Shown one piece after another: positions 1 to 10,458 of a stretch of DNA of 64,000 nucleotides (position 1 is the stretch's first letter; every line of letters starts with the position of its first letter). This stretch comes from Panagrolaimus kolymaensis. Its lineage: Eukaryota > Nematoda > Chromadorea > Rhabditida > Panagrolaimidae. A model generated the notes under the pieces. The model was not told the DNA's origin. It worked only from the letters and a program-made list of their open reading frames with translations, and searched no databases. The position numbers and the translations under genes were made by a program. The stretch is taken from contig JAJQJQ010000040.1 of the NCBI GenBank assembly GCA_028622995.1, positions 1,488,001-1,552,000 of the forward strand, written 5' to 3'.

Positions 1-1316
1 TTGTAAATCCATACGAACGTCCATGGCATCGTATTGAGTTGAAATGGAAAAGGTTTGGCATATTTTAAACCAAATATTAATTAATCCTTATGTTTTTAGA
101 GCTTTCCATCCTGTTTTTAATCAACCTCGTAAAGCATGGAGTATACCCCCAGTTCCTGATTATTTTAATACGCTTGATTTCTATCAGTATATAACTAAAA
201 CTCGCTTGATCACCGATTCACAATCTTTTGATGGTTATTACAAAACTCTTGTTCCACCAACTCAACTGTTTGAAAAAAGAATGGTCGAATCACTTTTAGC
301 ATATTTTGATGGCAAAGAACCAGAAGAAGAAAAGACTGTTACTGACTTTTTACGATCAACCTTCAATGATGCTGAACTTACTGTTGCTCATAATAACGAA
401 TCTCTTAGAAAGTACCGTGTTTCATTAAGTGAAAGATGTGAATCATTTTGGATTCGAGGTGGATTTGTTCATATGTACGAGCAAAAACCTCTATGGGATA
501 TCGATGGTGAAGTTTATCGTGGAAGACGCAAAGGTCCAAGATTTATTGGTGATGATAAGTTAGTTTACAGTTTTTTTTTCACTCATATAAATAAATTTTA
601 GGCTCCGATTGGGTGAAATTTCATTTGTTATGCGAGATAAACTTGCAGTACAAGTTCGTGCAAAATCAAAGCTTCCATATGTTGCTTCATTCAATCAAAA
701 AGAACTCATCGAAGCATCATTTCTTGAAAATCAAAATTTGCAAGAAGATGTAATTTTTTCACCATTAGTATATAATTTACATCCTGATGAAGAACACCTT
801 TGGCAATGTCCTGGCTATGAACCTGAAGCAGAAGAACCGTTCAAATTTGGAAAACTTGCAATCAAAAATGTTGTTGATTTGAGAAAGCGCTTCGAACATT
901 GGAGAATTCCTGGTGGTACTGAAGAATATAATGATAGCTTGAAAGATTCATATGCATCAATGGCAATAACATCTTTATTTAATTGGCTTAATGGACAAGC
1001 ACATTGCCTTGGGCATACTTGCTACAACGATATTGAAGAACCTCTTGTATCTCAACTTATTCTCTCCGATGGACAAACATTTTGTTTTGCTCTTGCTCAA
1101 CTTAATACTATCGCTATCAACGTTGAAATGGATGGCTTTCTTAATCGTCGATCAAATTTCTGTTTAATTGATGGGCCATATAATCTTTATGATGAATTCG
1201 ATGCTGAAACCAAACAATTCAAACATATTGATGCAAATAACCAAATGGTTGTTGGTCTTAATCCTCTTGTTCTTAGTAGATACCTTCAAATGACTATGAT
1301 AGGGCGGGAAGCATAG
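1..1316 (+). CDS. mrps-30: Mitochondrial ribosomal protein mL65/MRPS30-like, 5' end outside window
   Basis: Three exons are visible: <1-52, 100-558 and 602-1316, stop TAG at 1314-1316. The introns are 47 and 43 nt, each with a GT donor and a TTTTAG acceptor, and the frame runs through both. The first exon is read in frame 3 (VNPYERPWHRIELKWKR) and joins AFHPVFNQPRKAW; the ATG at 44 is out of this frame and is not the start. Conserved-looking blocks are ESFWIRGGFVHMYEQKPLWD, YRGRRKGPRFIGDDKL and, near the end, LSRYLQM. I recognise the overall pattern as MRPS30/PDCD9, a protein of the mitochondrial large ribosomal subunit; that assignment is from memory of the family, not a search. The N-terminus, with any mitochondrial targeting peptide, is outside the window. 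The next gene begins 185 nt downstream on the same strand, which suggests an operon. Confidence 0.78.
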
Positions 1317-1376
1317 ATGAAATGATTTTAGGATAGATTTGTTGTGTTTACTTTTTGTTGTTGCGTTGTTTTATGT

Positions 1377-1382
1377 AATAAA
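1377..1382 (+). terminator. Poly(A) signal AATAAA of the mL65-like gene
   Basis: A canonical AATAAA lies 60 nt after the stop codon of the upstream gene. About 10 nt further on is TACCTT (1392-1397), which fits the UAYYUU consensus described for the Ur element of nematode operon spacers. The downstream splice acceptor lies about 117 nt away, the usual spacing between genes of a nematode operon. Confidence 0.6.
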
Positions 1383-1491
1383 AATTATTTTTACCTTTTT
1401 TCTGTTGTATGCTTTTCAACATTGTTTTTTATTTAAATCAATTATATATTTTTCGCTTTAATTTGCTTAAAACTTTTATAAAAGATTTACT

Positions 1492-1501
1492 CTCTTTAGA
1501 A
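1492..1501 (+). promoter_or_regulatory. Probable trans-splice acceptor for the TFIIIC-like gene
   Basis: The sequence CTCTTTAG ends at 1499, two bases before the ATG at 1502. A T-rich acceptor this close to the start, with no matching upstream donor or coding exon, is the usual form of a spliced-leader addition site. Together with the short spacer it favours a downstream operon gene that receives an SL2-type leader. RNA ends were not available, so this is inferred. Confidence 0.55.
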
Positions 1502-4500
1502 ATGCCTTATAAACGTGCTCAACGAACAGTTGCTGCTTCGCCAAAACGATCTCCATCACCAATGATGACTAGAGGACGAAGGATTAAAGCTGAACTTCCT
1601 GATGCTGTTGAAGACACACCTGTTTATGAAAGAAGATATTTGAGAAGTAGAGCAACGAAAACTCCTTCGTCAGCTGAAACAAATCAAAGTAAAATATCTG
1701 AAGTTACGACTCCAAGAACAAGCTTCATTACTCCAAGACCAAATAAAAACATTAGTAAACGAAAAAGTCCTGTGAGAGCATCGGCATCAGCCGTAAAACG
1801 ACGAGGTCGACCTCCAAAAGCCGGTACCGCCAAAAAGCAGAAGAAAACTGATGGTGTTGCAATCAAAAAATATGAATATTTGGACGATGATGAAGAAGAA
1901 GAAGATCTTGAAGAAAGTGAAGATCAAGAAGAAGATGAATTTCAAGCTGATGATTTGGAAGAATCAGAAGAAGAAGAGAAAATCATCGAATCTGAAGGTG
2001 AAGAATTTACTGCTAGCCATGTTAAAAAATCCACAAGAAGAAAGGTAACTATCGCCAAAGCTGAAATTCCATTAGAACATTCAAGACTGAAATTATCGGG
2101 TGATAATAAACGTTTTAAATTTCGATCATCCGCATGTCAAAGTAAGGTTTTTGTTGTTATGGGTGCTGTAATATGATGACATTTTAGATAGCAAAACTTC
2201 TCAGTTTAATGTTCAGGAATATTTGGCTACTGTAAAAAATTCGAGGGATATGTTTTATTCAATCTTGGCAGAAGATGGATGCATTCCTGAGCTTTTGACT
2301 TGTGATGAAGCATCTTATACAAACTCTGTACCCGATTCGTAAGCGTTTTTTACGTGAAATTATTACTTTATTTTTTATTTTTTAGTGAAAATTTAACCAA
2401 ATGGCTTGATCGGTCGTCAGTAAGTTTTGTTGTTCGCTCGGATTTTACTAAGAAATCTAAGCATACTGTTGCTGTGAAAATACCACCACCTTTATCATTG
2501 AAAGCTGAAACAAGTGTATCAATCTTTTCATCGGCAAGCTTTGAATTTACTTTGGGAAAATTAAAGCATGAAATGAATAGTTTCTTGGTTGATGCTATGA
2601 TGAAGTCTCCAAAACTTATGACAAATAAAAAAGTTTATGAAACTTTAAAAGAAATTTCTGATGATAAAAGTTCACGAAATCAACGAATTCAAGCTCTTTT
2701 TTGTGGTGGTCCTATTTTGGTTATTAAAGCTGCTCCTCGACGTGCTTTTGATGGATTTGAAGTTGTTGCTATTACAACTGTTGCTAATGAAATTACGTGG
2801 GAACATGAACCTGGAATGTCATCATATATTCAATTTTGGAAGTTTAATACATTTGATTCAAAGTTAGTCTTATTTCTTCATTCTTGCCGTAATTCTTTAA
2901 TTTTAGGGAGAATGCTTCTATATGGTTTTTATTACGAGTTGAAAATGTTGGAACAATTGCTGATATGGCTTGGTGTCCTTTCTTCCACGAAGAAATTTTA
3001 AGAAAGACTTCAACTGAAAATATAAATTTTGACTTCAATCTTCTTGGTTACCTTGCCATTACAACCGATGTTGGAAAAATTTTAATTTTCAAGTTAGCAT
3101 TTGTTTGATTTTTTTTCTAAATTAATATCGCTAAATTAAGGATCAACAAAGAAATTGAATTATCATCTGATTCTCCTCCAATTGTCGTTTCTTCTCCATC
3201 ATTTGTTCTTAAACATCCTGTTGTATTTATTGACGATCCAAATGCACCTGAAAAAGAAGTGACCAAAAGATTTTCTAAAAGAGCTAAGAAATCTGAATTA
3301 AGTGATCTTGATGAAAGTGCAGCTGATTTTGTACCATTGTTGGATGAACAACAACTTGAGGATATCGCTAATATTGTTACTGGTGCATTAAATGATACAA
3401 ATTTGAATCTTATTGAAAATGATGAAGAGCAAAATATTGAAGAAGTCATTATGGAAGAGCCTGCTCAAACACCAAAAAAGAAAAAAAGAAATAGAAAACC
3501 GAAAAATAAAGCTGCTGAATCGATTCTTGAAGCAGAAAACGATAATGTTGTTGATGAAAATGCTGATGAACAAGGCCCATCATCACAACTAATGGAAGAA
3601 GAAAACGAAACTGTGAATACTGTAAAAAAACAAATAATTGAAGTTGAAGAAGCTCCATTCATTTGTATTGATTGGTCACCATTTTTAAAATGTAAAGATA
3701 TTCTTGTAGTATCTCGAACTGGTTGGGTTCTCATTTATGATTTAACAAACCCTCGAGAAGCTAAAGATGGCATTTATGACTTATCATGGGAATCTCAACC
3801 TACATCAGCTCGATGGGTAACTAAAGAAACAAGTAAGTTCTTTGATTTTTTATTATTTGAAAATATAAATTAAATTCCTAGTTGCTATTGGATTTCAATC
3901 AAGAGTGATTATGTATTATGATATTACAACAAAAGAAAAATTGTTCCAAGATAATGCAAGTCGAGCTGTTGGAACATTAGTTAATACTCAACCTGTCATT
4001 TTTCCTGGTGCTTTTTCATTTGATAGTGTCCGAGTTATTCCTGAAGATAGGACTGGTCAATATTCAGTTGGTGTTTATCAAGTTCTCAATAGAACAGATT
4101 TTAGTGGTCTGGTTGTACCTCTTCCTAACAAGTTGGTGATTCGTATTAATTTATTGACTAAAATTATTTAATTTTAGGCATCAAGGACAATGTTTTGATT
4201 TAGCAGCTTGTGAAATGAGTGGGCTATTGGCCACTGTAGGCTCTGATGGACGGCTCGTAGAATCAATGAACGGAAGAATTACTTGTCGTGGCTCAAAAGA
4301 TGATTCAGCATGTTTTGTTCACCGTCCAGTGCTGCAACTTATTCGACATAAAAATGATGGAAAACATACAAATGAAGAAGAATTTGAACTATCACGGGAA
4401 GAATCTGAAAAACGTAGATTAGAAACGGTCGATATCCTTGCTGCTGAGCCTCTCATATCACATGATAAAGTTAATTCTTCGACTTGGTTAGAAATCCGTG

Positions 4501-4682
4501 TTGGTGATGCTACTCTTACTGATCAAGAATCACATTCCAAATCATCTGTGTTTGTTGAAAGAATTACTTTTGATCGTCGAATTGAATCTCTCACTCGTCT
4601 TGAATTTAGCAGATTGTCTCCTGGTTTGGCTATTACTGGTGGTGAAGCTGGAATTGTTTTTATCGTTCCTACAAGTTTATAG
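1502..4682 (+). CDS. AT-hook and WD40 protein, TFIIIC subunit 2 (GTF3C2)-like
   Basis: Seven exons (1502-2141, 2188-2338, 2386-2862, 2907-3092, 3141-3832, 3882-4131, 4178-4682) give 2901 nt and 966 residues. The introns are 43-49 nt and all junctions keep frame. The N-terminal 210 residues are basic and disordered, with an AT-hook core RGRPPK at residues 101-106, followed by an acidic tract at about 128-170. The rest has WD40-like strands: YIQFWKFNTF, GTIADMAWCPFF, GYLAITTDVGKILIF, FICIDWSPF, GWVLIYDL, GLLATVGSDGRLVE and a last blade ending FIVPTSL. Between two blades (about 500-640) is a long acidic/basic insert. This layout and length (human GTF3C2 is about 910 residues) match TFIIIC110, a subunit of the factor that binds the B-box of tRNA genes for RNA polymerase III. 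The exon model is firm; the family name is probable. Another AT-hook/WD40 chromatin protein is the main alternative. Confidence 0.72.
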
Positions 4683-7600
4683 TTTTAATTATGACACTCT
4701 CTTTTTATGGCTTTTTATTGTAAATTTTTGTCATTGTTTTCCGCTTAAATTTGTTATTGTTTTATTAATATTGGAATTGTTTTTATTATATTTACTTGTT
4801 TTTTCGTTCGTTTATTTTTCTGCTATCATGAGTAAAAAAAAGTTGTTAGTTTATTTGCCATTGACAACTGTCCATATGTGAGAGAGGAAACACGAAACGA
4901 CCTAACACAAAGATTTTTTTCTCATCACAGACAAAAAATGAAAAGTAAAACTTTCAACTAAAAAATAACTTTTAGTCAGTCTGATGATAGAAAGTACGGT
5001 TTTTCTTCTTCTTTTAATCCTTTTAACGTCAGCGAAACCTTCATACTTCCTTTGTAGTAATCTATTTGACACTCAAATGAAATTTTAAAGACACTCATTC
5101 ATTCAAAAAGTTTAAATACATTTTTTAAAAATTGAATGAATCAAAATCCCACCATCAAAAGGTTGAAAAAGCAACGTTAAAGAGTTCGCTGCAATGAGTG
5201 AGGGTGATTGTGGCAAAATTGATGTTGTTTTTTTCTCGAACTATGTTTTCAATCAATTTTTTTGCCCATTCTTAAAGAAATTGCCCCATTTCGTGATCTC
5301 TTTTTTTAAAATCTTTTGATATCTGTTTTTTAAATAAGAAACAAATAATTATAGCGCAACGAACGAAAGCTTTTTGCTTGATCTAATAAAAGTGTATTTC
5401 GAAAATTTTACCATATTTTTCTTGTATCTTCTTCAAACGAAAATTTTTTATGCACAGCATTTCCGGTAAGTTATTTTTATATTTCTATTAGTTAGCCCAT
5501 GTCTTGCTTTCTCTTTTGGAAAGATAATTAGTCTTTCTTTAAAAAAACGTAAATACTATCTTTTTTTGTGATGAATAATTTGAAATCACCAAATTTCACA
5601 TTTCTAAGTCTTTCGTGTTGCTACTTGATCGCAGCTTATTTTCTATCCAAATTAGTTTTTGAACGTCTTTGTTTCACATTGAGGCGTTAACTTTCACAGC
5701 TGTTTTAGCTATGAGATTTTCAAGTTTTACAAAAAGCTTTTTTAATCTTTCAAAGCTTTGAAATAATCTGTCATTTAACTTAGCCTTGATGTAAGTAAAA
5801 AATCCTTAGATCAATTTTTTCTTAAGCCATTTGAAGCATCTAACTTTTCTGTTGTTTTCAGAAGTTTATCCAAAGTTTGGTTCAATGTTATGTTTTTTCA
5901 AGCTTTTTTAGTCTAAAATTTTCCAGAAAACTTAATAATTCCAGGTGGCTACAGTATTATACGATCACAAAATTTATATGAAGAACTATTTTAAAACAGC
6001 CACCTATTTTTTTTATTATGCCTAACTTTCAAGAATATTACCTCAAATAAATTCCATTTTTTTCATCTCTTATGATTTTATGACGTCTCATTTCCCTTCT
6101 TTTTCTTCGGGCATTTGTTCCTTTTTTATATTTAAATACCACTCTTTTTTTCTAAAAATAACCTTGACTATCAAAAATCAGACATGTTTTTTGATTATTT
6201 TTTTTTCAAAAAATTCCACAAATGCTTTTTTTCTTTTGATACACACAATAAAAAAAAAGCGTTTAATTTGACTTGTTTGAAACAATATAAAAAAGCGGTT
6301 TTAATTTCATGGAGAAGTTTCATTAACACACGACCACGAAGAGAAGTGAGTAAGTTGAAGGCTTTAGAAAAAAAGCTGCTGCAATTTTGCCATTTTTTTG
6401 TTGAAAGAATGGCTGAAACTTTTTTAATTAGATATAAAACATTTTTTTTCTGAAATAAGAAGAAATGAAAGAATTTCGACCAAAGTGTTCTTATCTCATT
6501 GAAAAATTTAAAAGAAAAGTTTCAAACCAAAAATCCAAACCCCACCTTTTTGTTTTCTTGAAAATTTCGGGCGTTTTTTTGTATATATTTTTTAAGACAC
6601 TTGAAATATAAATAAAAACATACACAAAAAAGGAGGGCGCCATGTTCGCAGTTTATAATTTTTTTTGTTCATTTTACAATTTTTTCTAAACACAAACTTG
6701 CGGTTCAATTTTTTTTTGTTGATGGAGGCAAAAACGAGTTTGAAAACAAAAAAGTTGGGTTTTTTTGCAATTTTTCAATTCGTTTTTTTATTTGTTACGA
6801 CATTTTACTCGTGTGGTAGGTTGGTTCTCTTAAGCATTATTGACTCATTTTTCCTTTTGCCACTTTAAATTTTTTTGGAATACATTCCGTCGTTATTTTA
6901 TTTTTCTGTGAAATTTACAAATTTTCTAATATTTGCAACTCATCATAAATTTTATTAGAGAGTACACATGTAAGTAAAATTTATGATGCTTTTAATTTAT
7001 TAAATATTAATTTTATTTTATTTCTAAAGCTTAGAAGGAAGGGTTGTAATTTATTAGCTTTTCCTTTAAAAATTTATTTAAAAACATAATATACTTTGAA
7101 TATATAAAATAATATTTTGTTGGCAGCTTTAACTTTCATTATTTTTCTAAAAGTCATCAACAAAGTCTCATAATTATAAGTTTTCCAAACATTTACTGAA
7201 ATTATATTATACATTAATAATACATGTGTAAAATTTGACTACTATAATTTTAAACACATTTTAATTCCAAAATATGTATGTGTTTCCTTCATAAAAAAAA
7301 TTTCGGAACGTTGACATTTTTTTTAAAGATGAGATGGCCTTTCAAGTTTTTGAGTTAAAAATGAAAAATAAGAAAACTATTTTTGATGATTTTTAAGTTA
7401 TTTCAAAATTTTAACTGACTGACAAAATATTTGTTAATTTGTTCAACGTTCTGTTAATTGCAGAGTTGGGAATTTTATTTTATGACTCACGTTGCAAAAA
7501 TAGCTAAAAATATTTTTTTGTTTAACAATTTTTAAAACGAAAATAGCTATTAACGACAAAGTTTTTCATTTATGTTTTTTGCAATAAAAAAATCTCTGTC

Positions 7601-9878
7601 TTCTTTTATCATCACATCTCTTCAATTTTTTTTACGATCTCTCACTTTGTAAAATGTGCCATCCACAAAATTTGTTTTTGGTTAACTTAATTTTTTTACT
7701 GGTCACTTTTCTTCTCCATCAATTCGCTCTATTTCCATCAAATTGTGTAATATATTTCTTTGTTCTCAAAATGTTTTATGTTTTTAGCGAGAAATTTTTT
7801 AAAACAAAGTTTTTTTTATTTTGTTGTCGGAATCAAATCCATACTCTCACTTTTTCCTCTTCCTTTGATGATGGTTGAAGCTGTGAGAAAAACCCACTTT
7901 AGTTTTAATGATTGAGTATTGTTCTAAATTAAAAAAAAAGAACGCTCTTTTTTTCGACAACATTTTGCCGTTTTTAAAATTGACTAAATTGAAGTAAAAG
8001 TTTTTTCTTTTGTGAAAATCTAAAATTTTTAAGGGGCTCGGGTTTGTCCGCCAAAAAAAATGTTGCAGAAAATGGGCTGCCGCCGCACGTGCAACACCCA
8101 TCGATTTGGCCCATTCTGCTTTAAGCATGCCCGGCTTAAATCCTTTTCTCTCTCTTCCAATCAGATCTTCGGATCTATCTATCTCTCTTTTCCTTTCTTT
8201 CCTTTTTTTCTTCTTCTTTCGCTTTTGCTTTCACAAATGAGTTGGCGGACGTTAAAGCATTTCCGGACTTTGTTCAAAAAACTCACACACTATTGTTTTT
8301 TATACTTGGAAAAAAAAGAGTGAGAAAGTGGTTTATTTACGTATAATATCAAACAAAATTTTTTTAAATTTAAAGTAGTGTTAATTTATTTATTTTATTT
8401 TTGCACATTTTTTAAATTTAAATTTCAACTCACCGCGTTTATTTGTTTTTGCAAAGCATTTCCAAACAAAAAGTTTTAATATTTTTGTTGCAATTTGCAA
8501 ACTACTTTTTTTCTTGAATTTTTTTCCATTCAAACATGTTTATTTATTTTTCACTATGATTTTTCATGCCACGAGTGGTATCCACTCTAATATTGCTTTT
8601 TCATCCAACTAAAAATACATACAACACTTGTTCATCGTGTTTTTGTTCTCCGATATTATTGTTTCTTTCTTTCCTCCTCCTCCTAATTCTTCACCTTTCT
8701 TGTTATTTCAAATCATTTCTTTCTTCTTTTTTTTATTGAATATTATTTTTGCCGAATATAAGAAAACAGTCATGCCCAAGAATAAGAAAAAAGTTTATGC
8801 GACCTTTTTTTTACGTATGTTTGTTTCTATTTCTTTTCTTTTTTTTGACGGTGGCAACTAAGACTGACTGACCACTTGATGATATTTTTCTCGTATCGCT
8901 CAAAAATGGGCAAATATTTGTTGTATGTATTGGTTTCCATCATTTTTTCTTTTCTTTTTTATTTATTCATGAACAAAGAATTTATAAATGAATTTTTTGA
9001 TTATTTTTTACCTTTTCTATGCGTGTGTTTTTTTGTTGTTGAATAGTTAGAGACAGGAATTTTTGTTTACTATCGAAAAATGCATTGTGTTTTATTGCAT
9101 GAAAAAATGCTTATTTATCTATAATATCAGAAACTAACAGCCTCGAAAAAATCCACTTTTATCCTCCTATAAATTTAAAGTTAATTTCATCTTTAAACGT
9201 ATTTAAAACGGGTCTTTTTAAACTAATTTCATGGATATCTTTTAAAAATTATTGGAAGTCGGGAAGCTTTAATGACTATTTAATCAAAGCAATTTTTTAT
9301 TTTTATTGGAATTCATTTTTATTTACTATCATTAAATCTTCATAAATAGTTAATTTTTTGACGTCACAAAAAATTACTTTTCTCCTGCTCTTTTAATTTT
9401 CGAAGTCTAAGAAACTTTCCAAATCATAACTCAGTTTACTTTCAGTTACCGAATATTTTTTATGTCATGTTTTTAAACAACTGTTTTATTACAAAAGCGA
9501 TTTTCCTTAAGTTTTTCTTTTTTTTTGCTGCTATGGTTCTTCTTTATTTATTTTTTTTTGTCTATTTGTGGAAAAAGAAACCTTTACTGACCATTGACAA
9601 TTTTTAAATTGAAATGGCGACTTGGTTTCATCGAAGAGGGATAATTGATTTTAACGGACGCCAATCAAAAATTTGTAAAAAAGAATCATTTTTGCGTCTT
9701 TTTTTCTCTTTTAGTCTTTATAATAAAAATTTCATTTAAACTGATTATTATCAGTCGACAAATCTTTTTTCAAAAAGTTGATACTTTAAACGGAGCAAAA
9801 AAGAGCCACCCATATTGAACATCTTTAAAAAAAAGTAATAATTGAAAGTTTCGTGTTTTTTCTTTAAATTTTTAAATG
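4683..9878. other. AT-rich intergenic spacer, no gene supported
   Basis: I see no multi-exon gene, tRNA-like fold or conserved protein on either strand. The open frames are short, rich in Phe, Leu and Lys from T and A runs, and lack plausible splice partners. Minor features are an 8-bp inverted pair AGGTGGCT/AGCCACCT at 5943-5950 and 5998-6005, and a less AT-rich patch at about 8035-8140 containing the palindrome GCACGTGC. The right end may include promoter sequence of the gene that starts at 10459. Confidence 0.6.
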
Positions 9879-10132
9879 TTTAAAGGGAGTGTCCCAAACG
9901 ATGAGAATAATTTTACTACGACGGGTGTTCCTAGCCCGAAAGTTTCATTGTCTCAAAAGCTTACAAAGTGCTACGAATTTTTGTAGCTTTTTGTAGCATT
10001 TTGAGAAAATTTCGTAAGCTTTTGAAAAAACTTTGTAAAACTTTGTAAGACTTTGAGACAGTGAAGAAAAACTTTCGGGCTAGGAACACCCGCTGTAAGG
10101 GTTTTCTCATCGTTTGGGACACTCCCTTTAAA
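9879..10132. mobile_element. Foldback/MITE-like element with long terminal inverted repeats
   Basis: Bases 9879-9907 and 10104-10132 are perfect 29-bp inverted copies that begin TTTAAAGGGAGTGTCCC. A second perfect 24-bp pair lies inside, 9922-9945 against 10069-10092. The core repeats smaller pairs such as AAAAGCTTAC (9955) and GTAAGCTTTT (10014). Nearly the whole 254 bp could therefore fold into one hairpin. TTTAAA stands at both outer ends, so a TTAA or TTTAAA target duplication is possible but cannot be separated from the inverted repeat by eye. No coding capacity is present, so any mobility would depend on a transposase from elsewhere. It ends 326 bp before the ATG of the next gene. Confidence 0.8.
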
Positions 10133-10458
10133 AGAAGCAGTTTTTTAATACCTTTTTTATATCTGACTTTCTTTTTTCATATTTTATTTTTCTTCGTCTC
10201 ATTGCCTTTTGAGGACGGCTTTCCTTCTCTTCCCTCTTCCTCTTTCTCTTCGGCTTCATTGACGCTTATATTATTTTTCCAGTTGGGTCGATTGAAACCG
10301 ATGATCGCTGCTGAATCCATTACACGACGATCCTAACGTGAGAAGCGGCAATTTAACGGCGTATTTTTTACTTTATTATTTTTATATATTTTTCGATAAA
10401 ATTTATTCTCATCATTTCTTTAAAATATTTGTGATTTAAAAAAGAAGAAAGAAGGACA
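10133..10458 (+). promoter_or_regulatory. Putative promoter and 5' UTR region of the 2182-residue protein gene
   Basis: The segment between the foldback element and the first ATG is non-coding and CT-rich (TTCCTCTTTCTCTTC at about 10228-10250). The stretch before the ATG is A/G rich (AAAGAAGAAAGAAGGACA). No clear splice acceptor directly precedes the start, so conventional transcription initiation or a more distant leader is equally possible. Assigned only by position. Confidence 0.35.

Noticed and set aside
44..99. ATG-initiated reading from 44 as the start of the first gene
   Set aside because: The stretch 53-99 is a 47-nt intron with GT donor and TTTTTAG acceptor; the true upstream exon runs in another frame from before base 1.
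1409..1501. N-terminal extension of the TFIIIC-like protein upstream of the ATG at 1502
   Set aside because: It is AT-rich intercistronic sequence, and a splice acceptor directly precedes 1502.
6080..8861. Several Phe/Leu/Ser-rich open frames in the spacer
   Set aside because: They come from T-rich low-complexity DNA, lack splice partners and show no recognisable protein pattern.
10061..10336. 91-codon open frame overlapping the foldback element
   Set aside because: It begins inside the inverted repeat and runs into CT-rich promoter-like sequence; no coding signature.
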